DNA from: Betaproteobacteria bacterium
GTDB taxonomy: Bacteria > Pseudomonadota > Gammaproteobacteria > Burkholderiales > Casimicrobiaceae
NCBI GenBank assembly: GCA_005881895.1
Contig: VBCG01000061.1
Location: forward strand, 1 to 42,636
Reading direction: 5' to 3'
Length of the DNA stretch: 42,636 nucleotides
This document shows positions 1-8,799 of the stretch, piece after piece. The translations under genes were made by a program, and so were the position numbers. Positions within the stretch are counted from its first letter, which is position 1; each line of letters opens with the position of its first letter. The notes under the pieces are model-generated. The model was not told where the DNA came from, made no database searches, and worked only from the letters and a program-made list of their open reading frames with translations.

Positions 1-82
1 GAGTAGGCGATCTTTCGCATCGATCATTTTCTGGGGAAGGAGCCGGTGCAGAACATCACAACTCGCGCTTCTCCAATCTGCG
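1..82 (+). pseudogene. Fragment of a glucose-6-phosphate dehydrogenase gene (second zwf copy), truncated by window edge
   Basis: Read from base 1 this stretch encodes E-stop-A followed by the G6PDH active-site segment IFRIDHFLGKEPVQNI. It aligns with the intact zwf of this window starting at 5489. By eye 49 of the first 54 bases are identical, with several differences at third codon positions. A TAG replaces the serine codon TCG of the intact gene. After about base 54 small indels destroy the frame, although the DNA still resembles zwf up to about base 82. The homology begins at the window edge, so more of the relic may lie upstream. It is a homologous second zwf relic rather than a recent exact duplication. 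Confidence 0.85.
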
Positions 83-284
83 CTCTGTGAAAAACGATGA
101 AGGACTCGGCGCGACAAAACGCAGCGCGCGGTACTCTTTTCCCGTGACGCACATCCCATGTTCGAACACCTACGCGCGTTCACGCAACGGATCTCACGAC
201 GCGAAGGCATCGCGTGAGAATCGGGTGAATCAGTCCGGCTCCCGTGGCAATTGACGATATGGCGTTTCGTACCCGATTTGCAAA

Positions 285-328
285 CTACGAACCAGGGGTC
301 GTGGGTTCGAAACCTGCCGGGCGCGCCA
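285..328 (+). other. 3' half of a tRNA-Arg(ACG), candidate att site of an integrated element
   Basis: The stretch contains an anticodon loop CTACGAA (285-291, anticodon ACG). A variable loop follows, then a T-arm with stem GTGGG (301-305), loop TTCGAAA and stem CCTGC. It ends with an acceptor strand CGGGCGC, discriminator G and CCA (326-328). This matches the 3' half expected of a proteobacterial tRNA-Arg(ACG). The sequence 5' of the anticodon loop does not form the D-arm or the matching acceptor strand, so it is not a functional tRNA. tRNA 3' ends are the usual targets of tyrosine integrases, and an integrase relic lies next to it. One base appears to be missing from the anticodon stem side. 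Confidence 0.75.
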
Positions 329-344
329 ATAAATCAATGGGTTA

Positions 345-575
345 GGAGCGAAGCTTCTAGCCCGTTTTTCGCTCTGCGCTACCTTTTTCTTGTTGCCGAG
401 CAGCACCCCGCGCGTTTGCAATGGCACTCCGGCCGTACGGACGCCGTCCGCACGTGTGCTTCAAATCGTGCACGCGCACCTGCAACAGTTCCGCCTTCTT
501 GCGTACGTTCCGCCAGGCGTTGTTCAAGCGACGGCAGCCGCTCCGAACTCTTTCCTTCCCGATGACGTCGAAGTT
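345..575 (-). pseudogene. Remnant of a tyrosine-type site-specific integrase (catalytic C-terminal part)
   Basis: On the minus strand, about 563-441 encode a segment with RRLNNAWRNVRKKAEL, then QVRVHDLKHT and CGRR. This is the box II region of tyrosine recombinases (consensus HDLRHTFGRRL). The reading frame then shifts near 440. In the next frame it continues as AGVPLQTRGVLLGNK, corresponding to the usual RAAGV...LLGHK region that carries the third catalytic histidine or tryptophan. The N-terminal domain, the box I arginine and the terminal tyrosine region cannot be seen. The relic sits between the tRNA-Arg 3' fragment and the sugar operon, the usual place for an island integrase. The identity rests on motif recognition in a decayed frame. 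Confidence 0.7.
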
Positions 576-632
576 CCTGACGATGGCAAGCGTCGAGCCT
601 ATTTCGCTGTTGCGCATAGAGGAGTGGAGGTC

Positions 633-1304
633 ATGCAGATGGCGGATGAAGTCGCGTTTCTGTTCGACGTCGACAATACATTGCTCGACAACGATCACGT
701 CGAGAAGGATCTTAAGGATCATCTCGGGTACGAGTTCGGGGCTGCGAGTCGCGATCGTTACTGGACGATATTCGAGGAGCGCCGGCAGGAGCTGGGTTAT
801 GCGGATTATCTAGGCGCGCTGCAGCTTTACAGGCTCGAGCTCAAGAACGATCCGCGGCTCCTTCTGATGTCATCGTTCCTGGTGGACTATCCATTTGCGG
901 ACCGCCTGTACCCGGGGGCGTTTGACGCGATCGCCCATGTCCGCGCATGGGGCCCTACGATCATCGTGTCGGATGGCGACGTCGTTTTCCAGCCGCGCAA
1001 AGTGCAGCGCTCAGGATTGTGGGACGCGGTCGAGGGTCGCGTGCTGATCTATATCCACAAGGAGCAAATGCTTGACGATGTCGAGCGGCGCTATCCGGCG
1101 CGGCATTACGTCATGTTCGACGACAAGCTGCGCGTCCTGGCTGCCATGAAACACGTCTGGCAAGAACGCTTGACGACGGTGTTTCCGCATCAAGGGCACT
1201 TCGCGCTCGATCCGACTAACGACGCTGCATATCCGCCGGCGGATATCCGCATCGAGCGCATCAGCGATCTCGTCCATTACGATTTGCAAGGATTGTCATC
1301 GTGA
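633..1304 (+). CDS. HAD-superfamily hydrolase
   Basis: The product has 223 residues. The N-terminal motif [13 protein letters not shown] carries the catalytic aspartate pair of the haloacid dehalogenase superfamily. IIVSDGD supplies the motif II serine and FDDK the C-terminal acidic pair that binds magnesium. Substrate cannot be predicted; in this setting a sugar phosphate or a phosphorylated by-product is plausible. The ATG at 633 was chosen because GGAGTGGAGG lies just upstream and the DxD motif follows directly. The open frame extends back to 390, but that part overlaps the integrase relic and has no family features. The stop overlaps the next start (GTGA), so translation is probably coupled to the phosphoketolase. 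It is the first gene of the operon running to 8799. Confidence 0.85.
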   Translation: MQMADEVAFLFDVDNTLLDNDHVEKDLKDHLGYEFGAASRDRYWTIFEERRQELGYADYLGALQLYRLELKNDPRLLLMSSFLVDYPFADRLYPGAFDAIAHVRAWGPTIIVSDGDVVFQPRKVQRSGLWDAVEGRVLIYIHKEQMLDDVERRYPARHYVMFDDKLRVLAAMKHVWQERLTTVFPHQGHFALDPTNDAAYPPADIRIERISDLVHYDLQGLSS

Positions 1305-3595
1305 AACCGGATTACGCTGAAACCGCACAGGGGGCGCTTTCACCCGATTCGCTGCGCAAACTGGATGCTTACTGGCGTGCGGCAAACTATCTGTCGGTAG
1401 GACAGATTTATCTCTACGACAATCCGCTTCTCAGGGCGCCGTTGAAGCTCGAACACGTGAAGCCGCGCCTGCTTGGCCACTGGGGAACCACACCCGGCTT
1501 GAACTTCATCTACGCTCATTTGAACCGCATCATCAAGCAGTATGACCTCGACATGATCTACGTGACCGGGCCCGGGCACGGCGGACCGGCCGTGGTCGCG
1601 AACACCTATCTCGAGGGCACCTACAGCGAGCTCTATCCGAACGTGTCGCAGGACGAGAAAGGCATGAAAAGACTCTTTATGCAATTCTCCTTTCCTGGCG
1701 GCATCCCGAGTCACGCAGCCCCGCAAACGCCGGGCTCGATCAACGAGGGAGGCGAGCTCGGTTATTCGCTCGCACACGCGTACGGCGCCGCCTTCGACAA
1801 TCCGGAGTTGATGGTCGCGTGCGTCATCGGTGATGGCGAAGCCGAAACCGGGCCAATGGCGACCAGCTGGCACTCGAACAAGTTTCTCAATCCCGTTCGC
1901 GACGGCGCGGTGCTCCCGATCTTGCATCTCAATGGTTACAAGATTGCCGGTCCGACCGTGCTTGCTCGCATCCCGCGGCAAGAGCTCGAGTCGCTGTTCG
2001 TTGGCTATGGCTATGCCGCGCATTTCGTTGAAGGCGACGAGCCTCGTGCGATGCATCTCGCGATGGCCGCTACGCTCGACACCGTGGTCGCCGAAATTCG
2101 GCAAATACAAGTCGATGCACGCGCCAAGGGTGTTGGCAGGCGTCCGCGGTGGCCCATGATCATTCTGCGCACGCCGAAGGGATGGACGGGACCGAAGACC
2201 GTTGACGGCAAACCGGTCGAAGGGACGTTTCGCGCGCATCAGGTGCCGCTCGCCGATTTCGCGACGGAGCACGGACATTTGCAAATGCTCGAACAGTGGA
2301 TGAATAGCTATCGCCCTGAGGAACTATTCGACGAGAGCGGCAGGCTTGTCGCGGAGCTCGCCGAGCTCGCGCCGAGAGGCGAGCGCCGCATGGGCGCGAA
2401 TCCGCGAGCGAACGGCGGGCTGGTGCTGCGGGACCTGCGCATGCCGGATTTTCGCGACTACGCGGTCGAAGTCCGGCAGCCCGGCGCCGTCGAGGGCGAA
2501 GCCACGCGCGTTCAGGGCAAGCTCATTCGAGACGTTTTGCGGCTCAACGCGGAAGCGCGCAATTTCCGCGTGTTCAGCCCGGATGAAACCGCGTCAAATC
2601 GCTGGGATGCCGTGTTCGAGGTGACGAATCGTTTATCGGTTGCGGAGATTACGCCGGCCGACGAACACGTCGCGTGGGACGGCCGCGTCATGGAGATGTT
2701 GAGCGAGCACCAGTGTGAAGGCTGGCTCGAAGGTTATCTGCTGACCGGGCGCCACGGTTTTTTTTCATGCTACGAAGCGTTCGTGCACATTGTCGATTCG
2801 ATGTTCAATCAGCACGCCAAGTGGCTCGAGCAGGCAAATCGCATATCCTGGAGACAGCCGATTGCATCGCTCAATTACCTCCTCTCGTCGCACGTGTGGC
2901 GGCAGGACCATAACGGATTCAGCCATCAGGATCCAGGGTTTCTCGACCTCGTCGTGAACAAGAAGCCGGCGATCATCCGGGTGTATCTGCCTCCCGATGC
3001 GAACACGCTGCTCTGGGTCACCGATCATTGCCTGCGCAGCCGTAACTGCATCAATGTCATCGTTGCCGGCAAACAGCCCGCGCTGCAGTGGCTCGATATG
3101 GATGCGGCCGTCAAGCACTGCGCCGCAGGAGCGGGCATATGGGAATGGGCGAGTACCGATGAGCAAAACGAGCCCGATGTCGTCATGGCGTGCTGCGGTG
3201 ATATACCGACGCTGGAGACGTTGGCCGCGGTGGAGATACTGCGCGAGCACTTCCCTGCTCTCAAGATCCGTGTCGTCAATGTCGTGGACCTGATGATGTT
3301 ACAGCCGCCGGGCGAACATCCGCACGGCCTTTCCGACGCGGACTTCGACAGGCTTTTCACCAAAGAGAAGCCTGTGATTTTCGCGTTCCACGGCTACCCG
3401 TGGCTGATTCACCGACTCACTTATCGGCGGACGAATCACGACCAATTGCACGTGCGCGGTTACAAGGAGAATGGAACGACCACCACGCCTTTTGACATGG
3501 TCGTGTTGAACGACCTGGACCGCTTCCATCTGGTCGGCGATGTGATCGATCGAGTGCCAAGCCTCGGTTCGAGCGCGGCGGACTGCGCCGTCTGA
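1301..3595 (+). CDS. xfp: Xylulose-5-phosphate/fructose-6-phosphate phosphoketolase, C-terminus frameshifted
   Basis: This thiamine diphosphate enzyme splits xylulose 5-phosphate or fructose 6-phosphate with phosphate to acetyl phosphate plus glyceraldehyde 3-phosphate or erythrose 4-phosphate. Family signatures are clear: [35 protein letters not shown] (as separate blocks), the cofactor motif GDGEAETGP with [11 protein letters not shown], and [17 protein letters not shown] in the second half. The start is GTG at 1301, overlapping the HAD stop. The 764 residues end in an unrelated tail (SSAADCAV). The true family C-terminus, ending DMPEIRNWRW, lies immediately downstream in the -1 frame (3596-3690). 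The catalytic core is complete, so activity may survive, but the C-terminal segment is lost from this product. Confidence 0.95.
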   Translation: MKPDYAETAQGALSPDSLRKLDAYWRAANYLSVGQIYLYDNPLLRAPLKLEHVKPRLLGHWGTTPGLNFIYAHLNRIIKQYDLDMIYVTGPGHGGPAVVANTYLEGTYSELYPNVSQDEKGMKRLFMQFSFPGGIPSHAAPQTPGSINEGGELGYSLAHAYGAAFDNPELMVACVIGDGEAETGPMATSWHSNKFLNPVRDGAVLPILHLNGYKIAGPTVLARIPRQELESLFVGYGYAAHFVEGDEPRAMHLAMAATLDTVVAEIRQIQVDARAKGVGRRPRWPMIILRTPKGWTGPKTVDGKPVEGTFRAHQVPLADFATEHGHLQMLEQWMNSYRPEELFDESGRLVAELAELAPRGERRMGANPRANGGLVLRDLRMPDFRDYAVEVRQPGAVEGEATRVQGKLIRDVLRLNAEARNFRVFSPDETASNRWDAVFEVTNRLSVAEITPADEHVAWDGRVMEMLSEHQCEGWLEGYLLTGRHGFFSCYEAFVHIVDSMFNQHAKWLEQANRISWRQPIASLNYLLSSHVWRQDHNGFSHQDPGFLDLVVNKKPAIIRVYLPPDANTLLWVTDHCLRSRNCINVIVAGKQPALQWLDMDAAVKHCAAGAGIWEWASTDEQNEPDVVMACCGDIPTLETLAAVEILREHFPALKIRVVNVVDLMMLQPPGEHPHGLSDADFDRLFTKEKPVIFAFHGYPWLIHRLTYRRTNHDQLHVRGYKENGTTTTPFDMVVLNDLDRFHLVGDVIDRVPSLGSSAADCAV

Positions 3596-3690
3596 GCGAG
3601 CACAAGGTCTACATCGGAAAATACGGCGAAGACATGCCGGAAATCAGAAACTGGAGATGGAAAGAGCAGCCCATAAAAAAGCGGCGGTGA
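3596..3690 (+). pseudogene. Out-of-frame C-terminal tail of the phosphoketolase
   Basis: The frame starting at 3598 reads EHKVYIGKYGEDMPEIRNWRW and then KEQPIKKRR to a TGA at 3688-3690. Phosphoketolases normally end with a segment of the type EHKxYIxxxGxDxPEIRxWxW, so this is the missing end of the preceding gene. It is in the -1 frame relative to 1301. The distance from the conserved PSL (ends 3565) to DMPEI is about five residues shorter than I expect for the family, which suggests a small deletion of 3n+1 bases near 3566-3595. Its TGA overlaps the GTG start of glucokinase at 3687, so the ancestral genes were joined by the same 4-base overlap seen elsewhere in the operon. Confidence 0.85.
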
Positions 3691-4724
3691 ACACACGCAT
3701 GCTCGTGGTAGGCGACGTCGGAGGGACCAAGACGGCTGTGGCCGTTGTTGCGTCTGCCTCCGGTCCACGCACATTTTTCGCGCGGCGGCGGTTTCGCAGC
3801 ACCGATTATCAGAGCCTCGCGGCCATCGTGCGCGAATTCAGGTCGCAACTCGATGCACCCGTCACGCACGCGTGCTTCGACGTTGCGGGGCCCGTCGTCG
3901 ACGGCCGCGCGCGTCTCACGAACTTGCCTTGGGAGATCAGTGCACAAGCGCTCCGCGATGAGTTGAATCTCGAGGAGGCGTGGGTGATCAACGACCTCGC
4001 GGCCGCTGCGCATGCCATTCCGCTGCTGCAGCCGGACGACTTGCATGCCCTTAATGCGGGTACGCCGGTCGATGGCGGCGCGATGGCGATCATCGCGCCC
4101 GGCACGGGACTGGGCGAAGCGTTTCTGGTTTGGGACGGCGCGGCCTATCGCGGCTATCCTTCCGAAGGCGGCCACGCCGACTTCGCACCAACAACAGCGA
4201 TGCAAGCTGATCTCTTGCGCTATCTGCAGCGCCGCTTTGATCATGTGAGCTATGAGATCGCCTGCTCCGGCCTCGGCATACCACATCTCTACGAATTCTT
4301 TCGCGACAGCGGTCACGCGCCAGAGTCGCTTGAACTCGCAGCGCAACTGGCGGCCGCCGAGGATCGGACGCCACTGATCGTCGAGGGAGCGATGCGCGAT
4401 GGAACGCCCGATGCGCTGTGCGTAGCGACACTAGAGACCTTCGTGAGCATCCTCGGCGCGGAGGCCGGTAATCTCGCTCTCAAGGTGCTCGCAACAGGGG
4501 GAGTTTTCGTTGGCGGCGGCATTGCGCCGCGGATCGTGCCGATGCTCGAGGATCAACATTTCAACGAGGCGTTTCGCCGCAAAGGCCGCTTCGCAGAATT
4601 ACTCTCGCGCGTGCCGGTCCATGTCATAACGATTGACGACGCGGCGCTCATCGGTGCCGCCAGCTATGGTCTGGCGCGAATGAGCGGCTCTGCGGCGAAG
4701 GAACAGCCTCATGGCAAGCGCTGA
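3687..4724 (+). CDS. glk: Glucokinase (Glk family)
   Basis: The enzyme phosphorylates glucose with ATP to glucose 6-phosphate in the cytoplasm. The N-terminal phosphate-1 motif VVGDVGGTKTAVAV, then NDLAAAAHAI, GTGLGEAFL and EGGHADFAP match the bacterial Glk family rather than ROK kinases. A C-terminal GGVFVGGGIAPR is also typical. The GTG at 3687 is preferred as start because it overlaps the TGA of the ancestral phosphoketolase frame and precedes the first conserved strand closely. ATG 3699 or an upstream ATG 3657 are alternatives. The resulting 345 residues is near the usual length. It sits between phosphoketolase and the gnd remnant, and would supply G6P to the downstream Zwf using glucose from the GH15 enzyme. 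Confidence 0.92.
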   Translation: MNTRMLVVGDVGGTKTAVAVVASASGPRTFFARRRFRSTDYQSLAAIVREFRSQLDAPVTHACFDVAGPVVDGRARLTNLPWEISAQALRDELNLEEAWVINDLAAAAHAIPLLQPDDLHALNAGTPVDGGAMAIIAPGTGLGEAFLVWDGAAYRGYPSEGGHADFAPTTAMQADLLRYLQRRFDHVSYEIACSGLGIPHLYEFFRDSGHAPESLELAAQLAAAEDRTPLIVEGAMRDGTPDALCVATLETFVSILGAEAGNLALKVLATGGVFVGGGIAPRIVPMLEDQHFNEAFRRKGRFAELLSRVPVHVITIDDAALIGAASYGLARMSGSAAKEQPHGKR

Positions 4725-4761
4725 TCTTGAGATGCCAACCAAAAGCGCGCGGGGAAGCCAT

Positions 4762-5012
4762 ATGCAAATCGGAATCATCGGACTCGGGCGCATGGGTGCC
4801 GACAGACGCGACGCGCCGTGCAAGCACTCGCGAGCGAGGGCGCGGTGGGCGCCACGGCACTCGACGACTCAATCGCCAAGCTCGTCGCGCCGCGGGCAAT
4901 GTGGCTGATGGCGCCGGCAGCCGCAGTCGATCCGCTGCTCCGCGAATTGGTCCCTTTGCTCGCGCGCGACGACATCGGCGGCCACATCGAGAAGAATATG
5001 GAAGTGCGATGA
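4762..5012 (+). pseudogene. gnd: 6-phosphogluconate dehydrogenase remnant with large internal deletion
   Basis: An ATG at 4762 behind GGGGAAG starts MQIGIIGLGRMGA, the Rossmann nucleotide-binding start of 6-phosphogluconate dehydrogenase. About 20 codons are then missing and the frame changes. From 4818 the family sequence resumes with VQALASEGAVGATALDD, then APRAMWLMAPAAAVD and LLARDDI. At that point, where VIDGGNS and the catalytic domain should follow, the sequence jumps to GGHIEKNMEVR, resembling the family C-terminus (FGGHxEK). Roughly 230 residues, including the substrate-binding and catalytic lysine region, are absent. The stop overlaps the zwf start (ATGA), so operon architecture is preserved although the enzyme is dead. 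Confidence 0.88.
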
Positions 5013-6400
5013 TGGAAACCGCGCAGGCCGACGCGTTAGTGTTCTTCGGCGCAACGGGCGACCTTGCACGCAAGCAGATCTTTCCGGCGTTGCAAGCGCT
5101 GGTCACGCGCCATGATCTGCAGATACCGATCATCGGCGTCGCCAGGTCCGGCTGGAGCCTCGAGCGTCTCAGGTCGCGCGCACGAGAAAGCTTGGACCAG
5201 CGAGGCGGCGTGAATGAAGCCGCGTTCGCCAAACTCGCGTCGCTGCTTCGTTACGTGGAAGGCGACTATTGCGACAGGGGCACGTACGCCCGATTGCGTG
5301 AGGCGCTGGGCGAAGCGCGCCGGCCGCTGCACTATCTTGCGATCCCACCCGGTATGTTCGCCGACGTTGTCGAGGGTCTGGCGAAGTCCGGCTGTGCCAA
5401 GCACGCGCGTGTCGTGGTCGAAAAGCCGTTCGGACGCGATGCCGCCTCGGCGCGCGCGCTCGACGCGATCCTCCACCGTTTCTTCGGCGAGTCGGCCATC
5501 TTTCGGATCGATCATTTTCTGGGCAAGGAGCCGGTGCAGAATATTCTGTACACGCGCTTCTCCAATCTGCTGTTCGAGCCGATCTGGAATCGCGGCCATA
5601 TTCGCAGTGTGCAGATCACGCTGGCCGAGAGCTTCGGCGTGCAGGGGCGCGGTCGCTTCTACGAGGAAGCGGGCGCGATTCGCGATGTGATCCAGAATCA
5701 TCTGTTGCAGGTGCTCGCGTGCCTCGCGATGGATCCGCCGACCGGAGGCGGCGTCGACGCGATTCGCGACGAGAAGACGCGATTGCTGAAGGCCGTGCGG
5801 CCGATCGTGCCGGCAGATGTCGTGCGCGGACAGTTTTGCGGATATAAAAACGAGGAGGGCGTGGCGCCGGATTCGCAAGTCGAAACCTTCGCCGCCGTCC
5901 GGCTCTTCATCGATTCCTGGCGCTGGGCAGACGTGCCTTTCTATATTCGCGCAGGCAAGTGCTTGCCGGTGACGGTCAACGAAGTCGTCGTTGAATTCAA
6001 ACGTCCGCCGCGGGAGACCTTCGGCGAGAACGTGCCGTCGGCATCGAATCATCTGCGACTGCGGCTGAGTCCGGAGGTGGTCATCGCGCTTGGTCTGCGT
6101 GTCAAGCTTGCAGGCGAGCGGATGCTCGGCGAAGACGTCGAATTGGTGGCGACCCATCAGCGCAGTGACGAGATGGAGCCCTATGAGCGCCTGCTCGGCG
6201 ACGCGCTGCACGGCGATCCGTCGTTGTTTGCGCGACAGGACTCTATCGAGGCGCAGTGGCAAATCGTTGATCCGGTGCTGGGCCACGTAACACCCATCTA
6301 CGAATATCCGATCAACACCTGGGGGCCGCGCGAAGTCGACCGCATCATCGCGGGCGACGGCGGCTGGATTAATCCGCAAGCTGCAGCGCTTGCGCAATGA
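5009..6400 (+). CDS. zwf: Glucose-6-phosphate 1-dehydrogenase
   Basis: Oxidises glucose 6-phosphate to 6-phosphogluconolactone with NAD(P)+. The 463-residue product has the dinucleotide motif GATGDLA (residues 14-20), EKPFG (138-142), the active-site signature RIDHFLGKE (166-174) with the catalytic histidine neighbourhood, and RAGKCLP near the C-terminal half. The start ATGATG at 5009 overlaps the stop of the gnd remnant. The open frame continues upstream to 4727, but that part is the gnd region in another frame and is not G6PDH. The stop overlaps the GH15 start by four bases. A homologous fragment lies at 1-82. Confidence 0.97.
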   Translation: MMETAQADALVFFGATGDLARKQIFPALQALVTRHDLQIPIIGVARSGWSLERLRSRARESLDQRGGVNEAAFAKLASLLRYVEGDYCDRGTYARLREALGEARRPLHYLAIPPGMFADVVEGLAKSGCAKHARVVVEKPFGRDAASARALDAILHRFFGESAIFRIDHFLGKEPVQNILYTRFSNLLFEPIWNRGHIRSVQITLAESFGVQGRGRFYEEAGAIRDVIQNHLLQVLACLAMDPPTGGGVDAIRDEKTRLLKAVRPIVPADVVRGQFCGYKNEEGVAPDSQVETFAAVRLFIDSWRWADVPFYIRAGKCLPVTVNEVVVEFKRPPRETFGENVPSASNHLRLRLSPEVVIALGLRVKLAGERMLGEDVELVATHQRSDEMEPYERLLGDALHGDPSLFARQDSIEAQWQIVDPVLGHVTPIYEYPINTWGPREVDRIIAGDGGWINPQAAALAQ

Positions 6401-8799
6401 TTGGGCGAGCACCCGGAGCACCGGGCATCGCACCGCGCTGGACGTCGAGCGCCAAGAGCGGCGTCGGGACGGCCGTGAGCATGCAGAGTCGCGTTTGGTT
6501 CACGCTCTCGCACGGCATCGTAAACGAAGTCTATTTTCCGCGTCTCGATCAGGCGAACACGCGCGATTTCGGCCTCATCGTCACCGATCGCAAAGACTTC
6601 TTCTCGGAGGAGAAACGCGCCACGCGCTCGCGGCTCGCCCCACTAGCGCAGGGTGTGCCGGGTTATCGCGTCATCAACGAGTGTGTTGAAGGTCGTTATC
6701 GCATCGCCAAGACCATCGTCACCGACTCGAAACGCAATGTTCTTCTGCAGGCGATTCAATTCCAGGCTCTGCAAGGCGAGATCTCGGACTATTCCGTCTT
6801 TGCTTTGCTGGCGCCGCACATCAACAACGGGGGCTGCGGCAACAGCGCTTGGATCGGCGCATGGAAAGGCATGCCGATGCTCTTCGCGCAGCGGGAGAGT
6901 ACCGCTCTCGCGCTGGCCTGCTCGGTGCCATTTCGTGCGATGAGCTGCGGCTATGTCGGTGCGAGCGACGGCTGGCAGGATCTTTGCGCGCACAAGCAGC
7001 TCACGTGGCTCTACACGGACGCGCCGAATGGCAACGTCGCGCTCACCGCCGAGCTGGACTTCGCCGCCGATGGAGGCAACCTGGTGCTCGCGTTGGGATT
7101 CGGCCGCAACGACTCGGAGGCAGGTCACGATGCGCGCGGTGCGCTGCTCGAGGAGTTCTCCACGCACGTCGCCGACTACGCGCAGCAATGGGAAGAGTTC
7201 CAGCGAACGTGTCTCGATCTCGGCGAAGTCGACGATACCGGATTTGATCTCTATCGCGTTTCGACGGCGGTGTTGAAGACGCACGAAGCCAAGAGCTTCA
7301 ACGGCGCGATGATTGCGAGCCTTTCGATCCCGTGGGGATTCAACAAGAGCGACGACGATCTGGGCGGCTATCACCTCGTTTGGCCGCGCGACCTCGTTGA
7401 AAGCGCTGGCGGGCTGCTCGCAGCGGGCGGCGCCGATGGCGCGCGTCAGGCGCTGGTCTATCTGATGACGACGCAGGAAGCCGATGGACATTGGCCGCAG
7501 AACATGTGGACCGACGGCAGTCCTTATTGGAATGGAATCCAGCTCGATGAGGCGGCCTTTCCGATCCTCCTCGCCGACGCGCTGTTGCGCTCGGGGGATC
7601 TCGCCGATCTCGATGCCTGGCCGATGGTCCGGCGCGCGGCGGGTTATCTCGCGCGCAACGGACCTGTGACGCAGCAGGACCGTTGGGAAGAGGATGGCGG
7701 CTATTCGCCGTTCACGCTCGCGGTTGCAGTTGCGAGCTTGCTCGCTGCGGCAGACTTCGCGGCAGCGGCGCACGAAGATTCAATTGCCGCTTACCTGCGC
7801 GAAACCGCCGACGCGTGGAACGCCAACATCGAGCGTTGGACCTATGTCACCGGCACGGACTTGGCGCGCGACTGCGGCGTCGACGGATATTACGTGCGAC
7901 TCGCGGCCGCCGATGTGCCCGATGCCGCGTCGCCGGCGAGTGGCTTCGTGCCGATCAAAAATCGCCCGCCGGGCGAGAAGTTGGGCTGGCGCGCACAGGT
8001 CGTGAGCCCAGACGCACTGGCGTTGGTTCGCTTCGGACTGCGCGCAGCCGATGATCCGCGTGTTGTCGCGACCGTCACGGTGATCGATCGGCTGCTCAAA
8101 AGCGAAACGACAACGGGCCCTGTGTGGCATCGCTATAACGGGGACCGCTATGGCGAGCATGAGGACGGTGCACCTTTCGATGGTGCCGGCGTCGGCCGCG
8201 GCTGGCCGTTGCTGGTCGGCGAACGCGCGCACTACGAGCTCGCCGCGGGCAGGCGCGATGTCGCCGGGCGACTCGCACTGACGATGGCCGCGCAATCGAG
8301 CTCGGGCCGGCTGATTCCGGAGCAGGTCTGGGACGGTATCGATCTTCCGCTCAGGGAGCTTTTCAATGGCCGGCCCGCGGGCTCGGCGATGCCGCTCGTG
8401 TGGGCGCACGCTGAGTACATCAAGCTCCGACGTTCATTGCGGGATGACAACGTCTTCGATCTTCCACCACAAACGGTGCAGCGATATCAGATCGATCGCA
8501 TCGGTTCTTCGCTGGCGATCTGGCGCTTCAATCACAAATGCAGCCGGATTGCGAAAGGCAAAACGATGCGGATCGAAGTATTGGCTGCGGCGCTCATCCA
8601 TTGGAGTGCAGATGGTTGGTGCACGACCGCCGACACGGCAACTATCGATACGCATGTTGGGGTGCACTACGCGGACCTCCCCACGACGCAGTTTCCCGAA
8701 GGGACGATGGTCCGATTCACCTTCTACTGGCGCGACGCGGGCCGCTGGGAAGGGGAGGATTTCTGCTGCGTGATCGCCGCGCACTCAATTCCAGCGTAG
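6397..8799 (+). CDS. Glycoside hydrolase family 15 glucoamylase (glucan 1,4-alpha-glucosidase)
   Basis: Predicted to release glucose from the non-reducing ends of alpha-glucans. The 800-residue product begins with the bacterial glucoamylase N-terminal beta-sandwich (GVGTAVS, VWFTLSHGIVNEVYFPR). The (alpha/alpha)6 catalytic domain shows WPRDLVESAGG near residue 329, and QLDEAAFP near 382 with the candidate general acid. LIPEQVWD near 642 carries the candidate general base. No signal peptide is evident, so it may act on intracellular glycogen-like polymer and feed glucokinase. It starts inside the zwf stop (ATGA), is the last gene of the operon, and overlaps the convergent ABC permease by 15 bases. 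Confidence 0.93.
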   Translation: MIGRAPGAPGIAPRWTSSAKSGVGTAVSMQSRVWFTLSHGIVNEVYFPRLDQANTRDFGLIVTDRKDFFSEEKRATRSRLAPLAQGVPGYRVINECVEGRYRIAKTIVTDSKRNVLLQAIQFQALQGEISDYSVFALLAPHINNGGCGNSAWIGAWKGMPMLFAQRESTALALACSVPFRAMSCGYVGASDGWQDLCAHKQLTWLYTDAPNGNVALTAELDFAADGGNLVLALGFGRNDSEAGHDARGALLEEFSTHVADYAQQWEEFQRTCLDLGEVDDTGFDLYRVSTAVLKTHEAKSFNGAMIASLSIPWGFNKSDDDLGGYHLVWPRDLVESAGGLLAAGGADGARQALVYLMTTQEADGHWPQNMWTDGSPYWNGIQLDEAAFPILLADALLRSGDLADLDAWPMVRRAAGYLARNGPVTQQDRWEEDGGYSPFTLAVAVASLLAAADFAAAAHEDSIAAYLRETADAWNANIERWTYVTGTDLARDCGVDGYYVRLAAADVPDAASPASGFVPIKNRPPGEKLGWRAQVVSPDALALVRFGLRAADDPRVVATVTVIDRLLKSETTTGPVWHRYNGDRYGEHEDGAPFDGAGVGRGWPLLVGERAHYELAAGRRDVAGRLALTMAAQSSSGRLIPEQVWDGIDLPLRELFNGRPAGSAMPLVWAHAEYIKLRRSLRDDNVFDLPPQTVQRYQIDRIGSSLAIWRFNHKCSRIAKGKTMRIEVLAAALIHWSADGWCTTADTATIDTHVGVHYADLPTTQFPEGTMVRFTFYWRDAGRWEGEDFCCVIAAHSIPA

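Noticed and set aside
230-328. Complete tRNA gene
   Set aside because: Only the anticodon loop to CCA is present. No D-arm or matching 5' acceptor strand lies upstream and the anticodon stem does not pair.
390-632. N-terminal extension of the HAD hydrolase to 390
   Set aside because: The segment is the complement of the integrase relic, and a good ribosome site precedes ATG 633.
4727-5008. Upstream extension of the zwf reading frame to 4727
   Set aside because: This part overlaps the gnd remnant in another frame, is Arg/Ser-rich and unlike G6PDH. The GATGDLA motif fits a start at 5009.
5036-6433. 465-residue minus-strand open frame
   Set aside because: It is antisense to zwf, which is unambiguous, and its translation shows no recognisable family.
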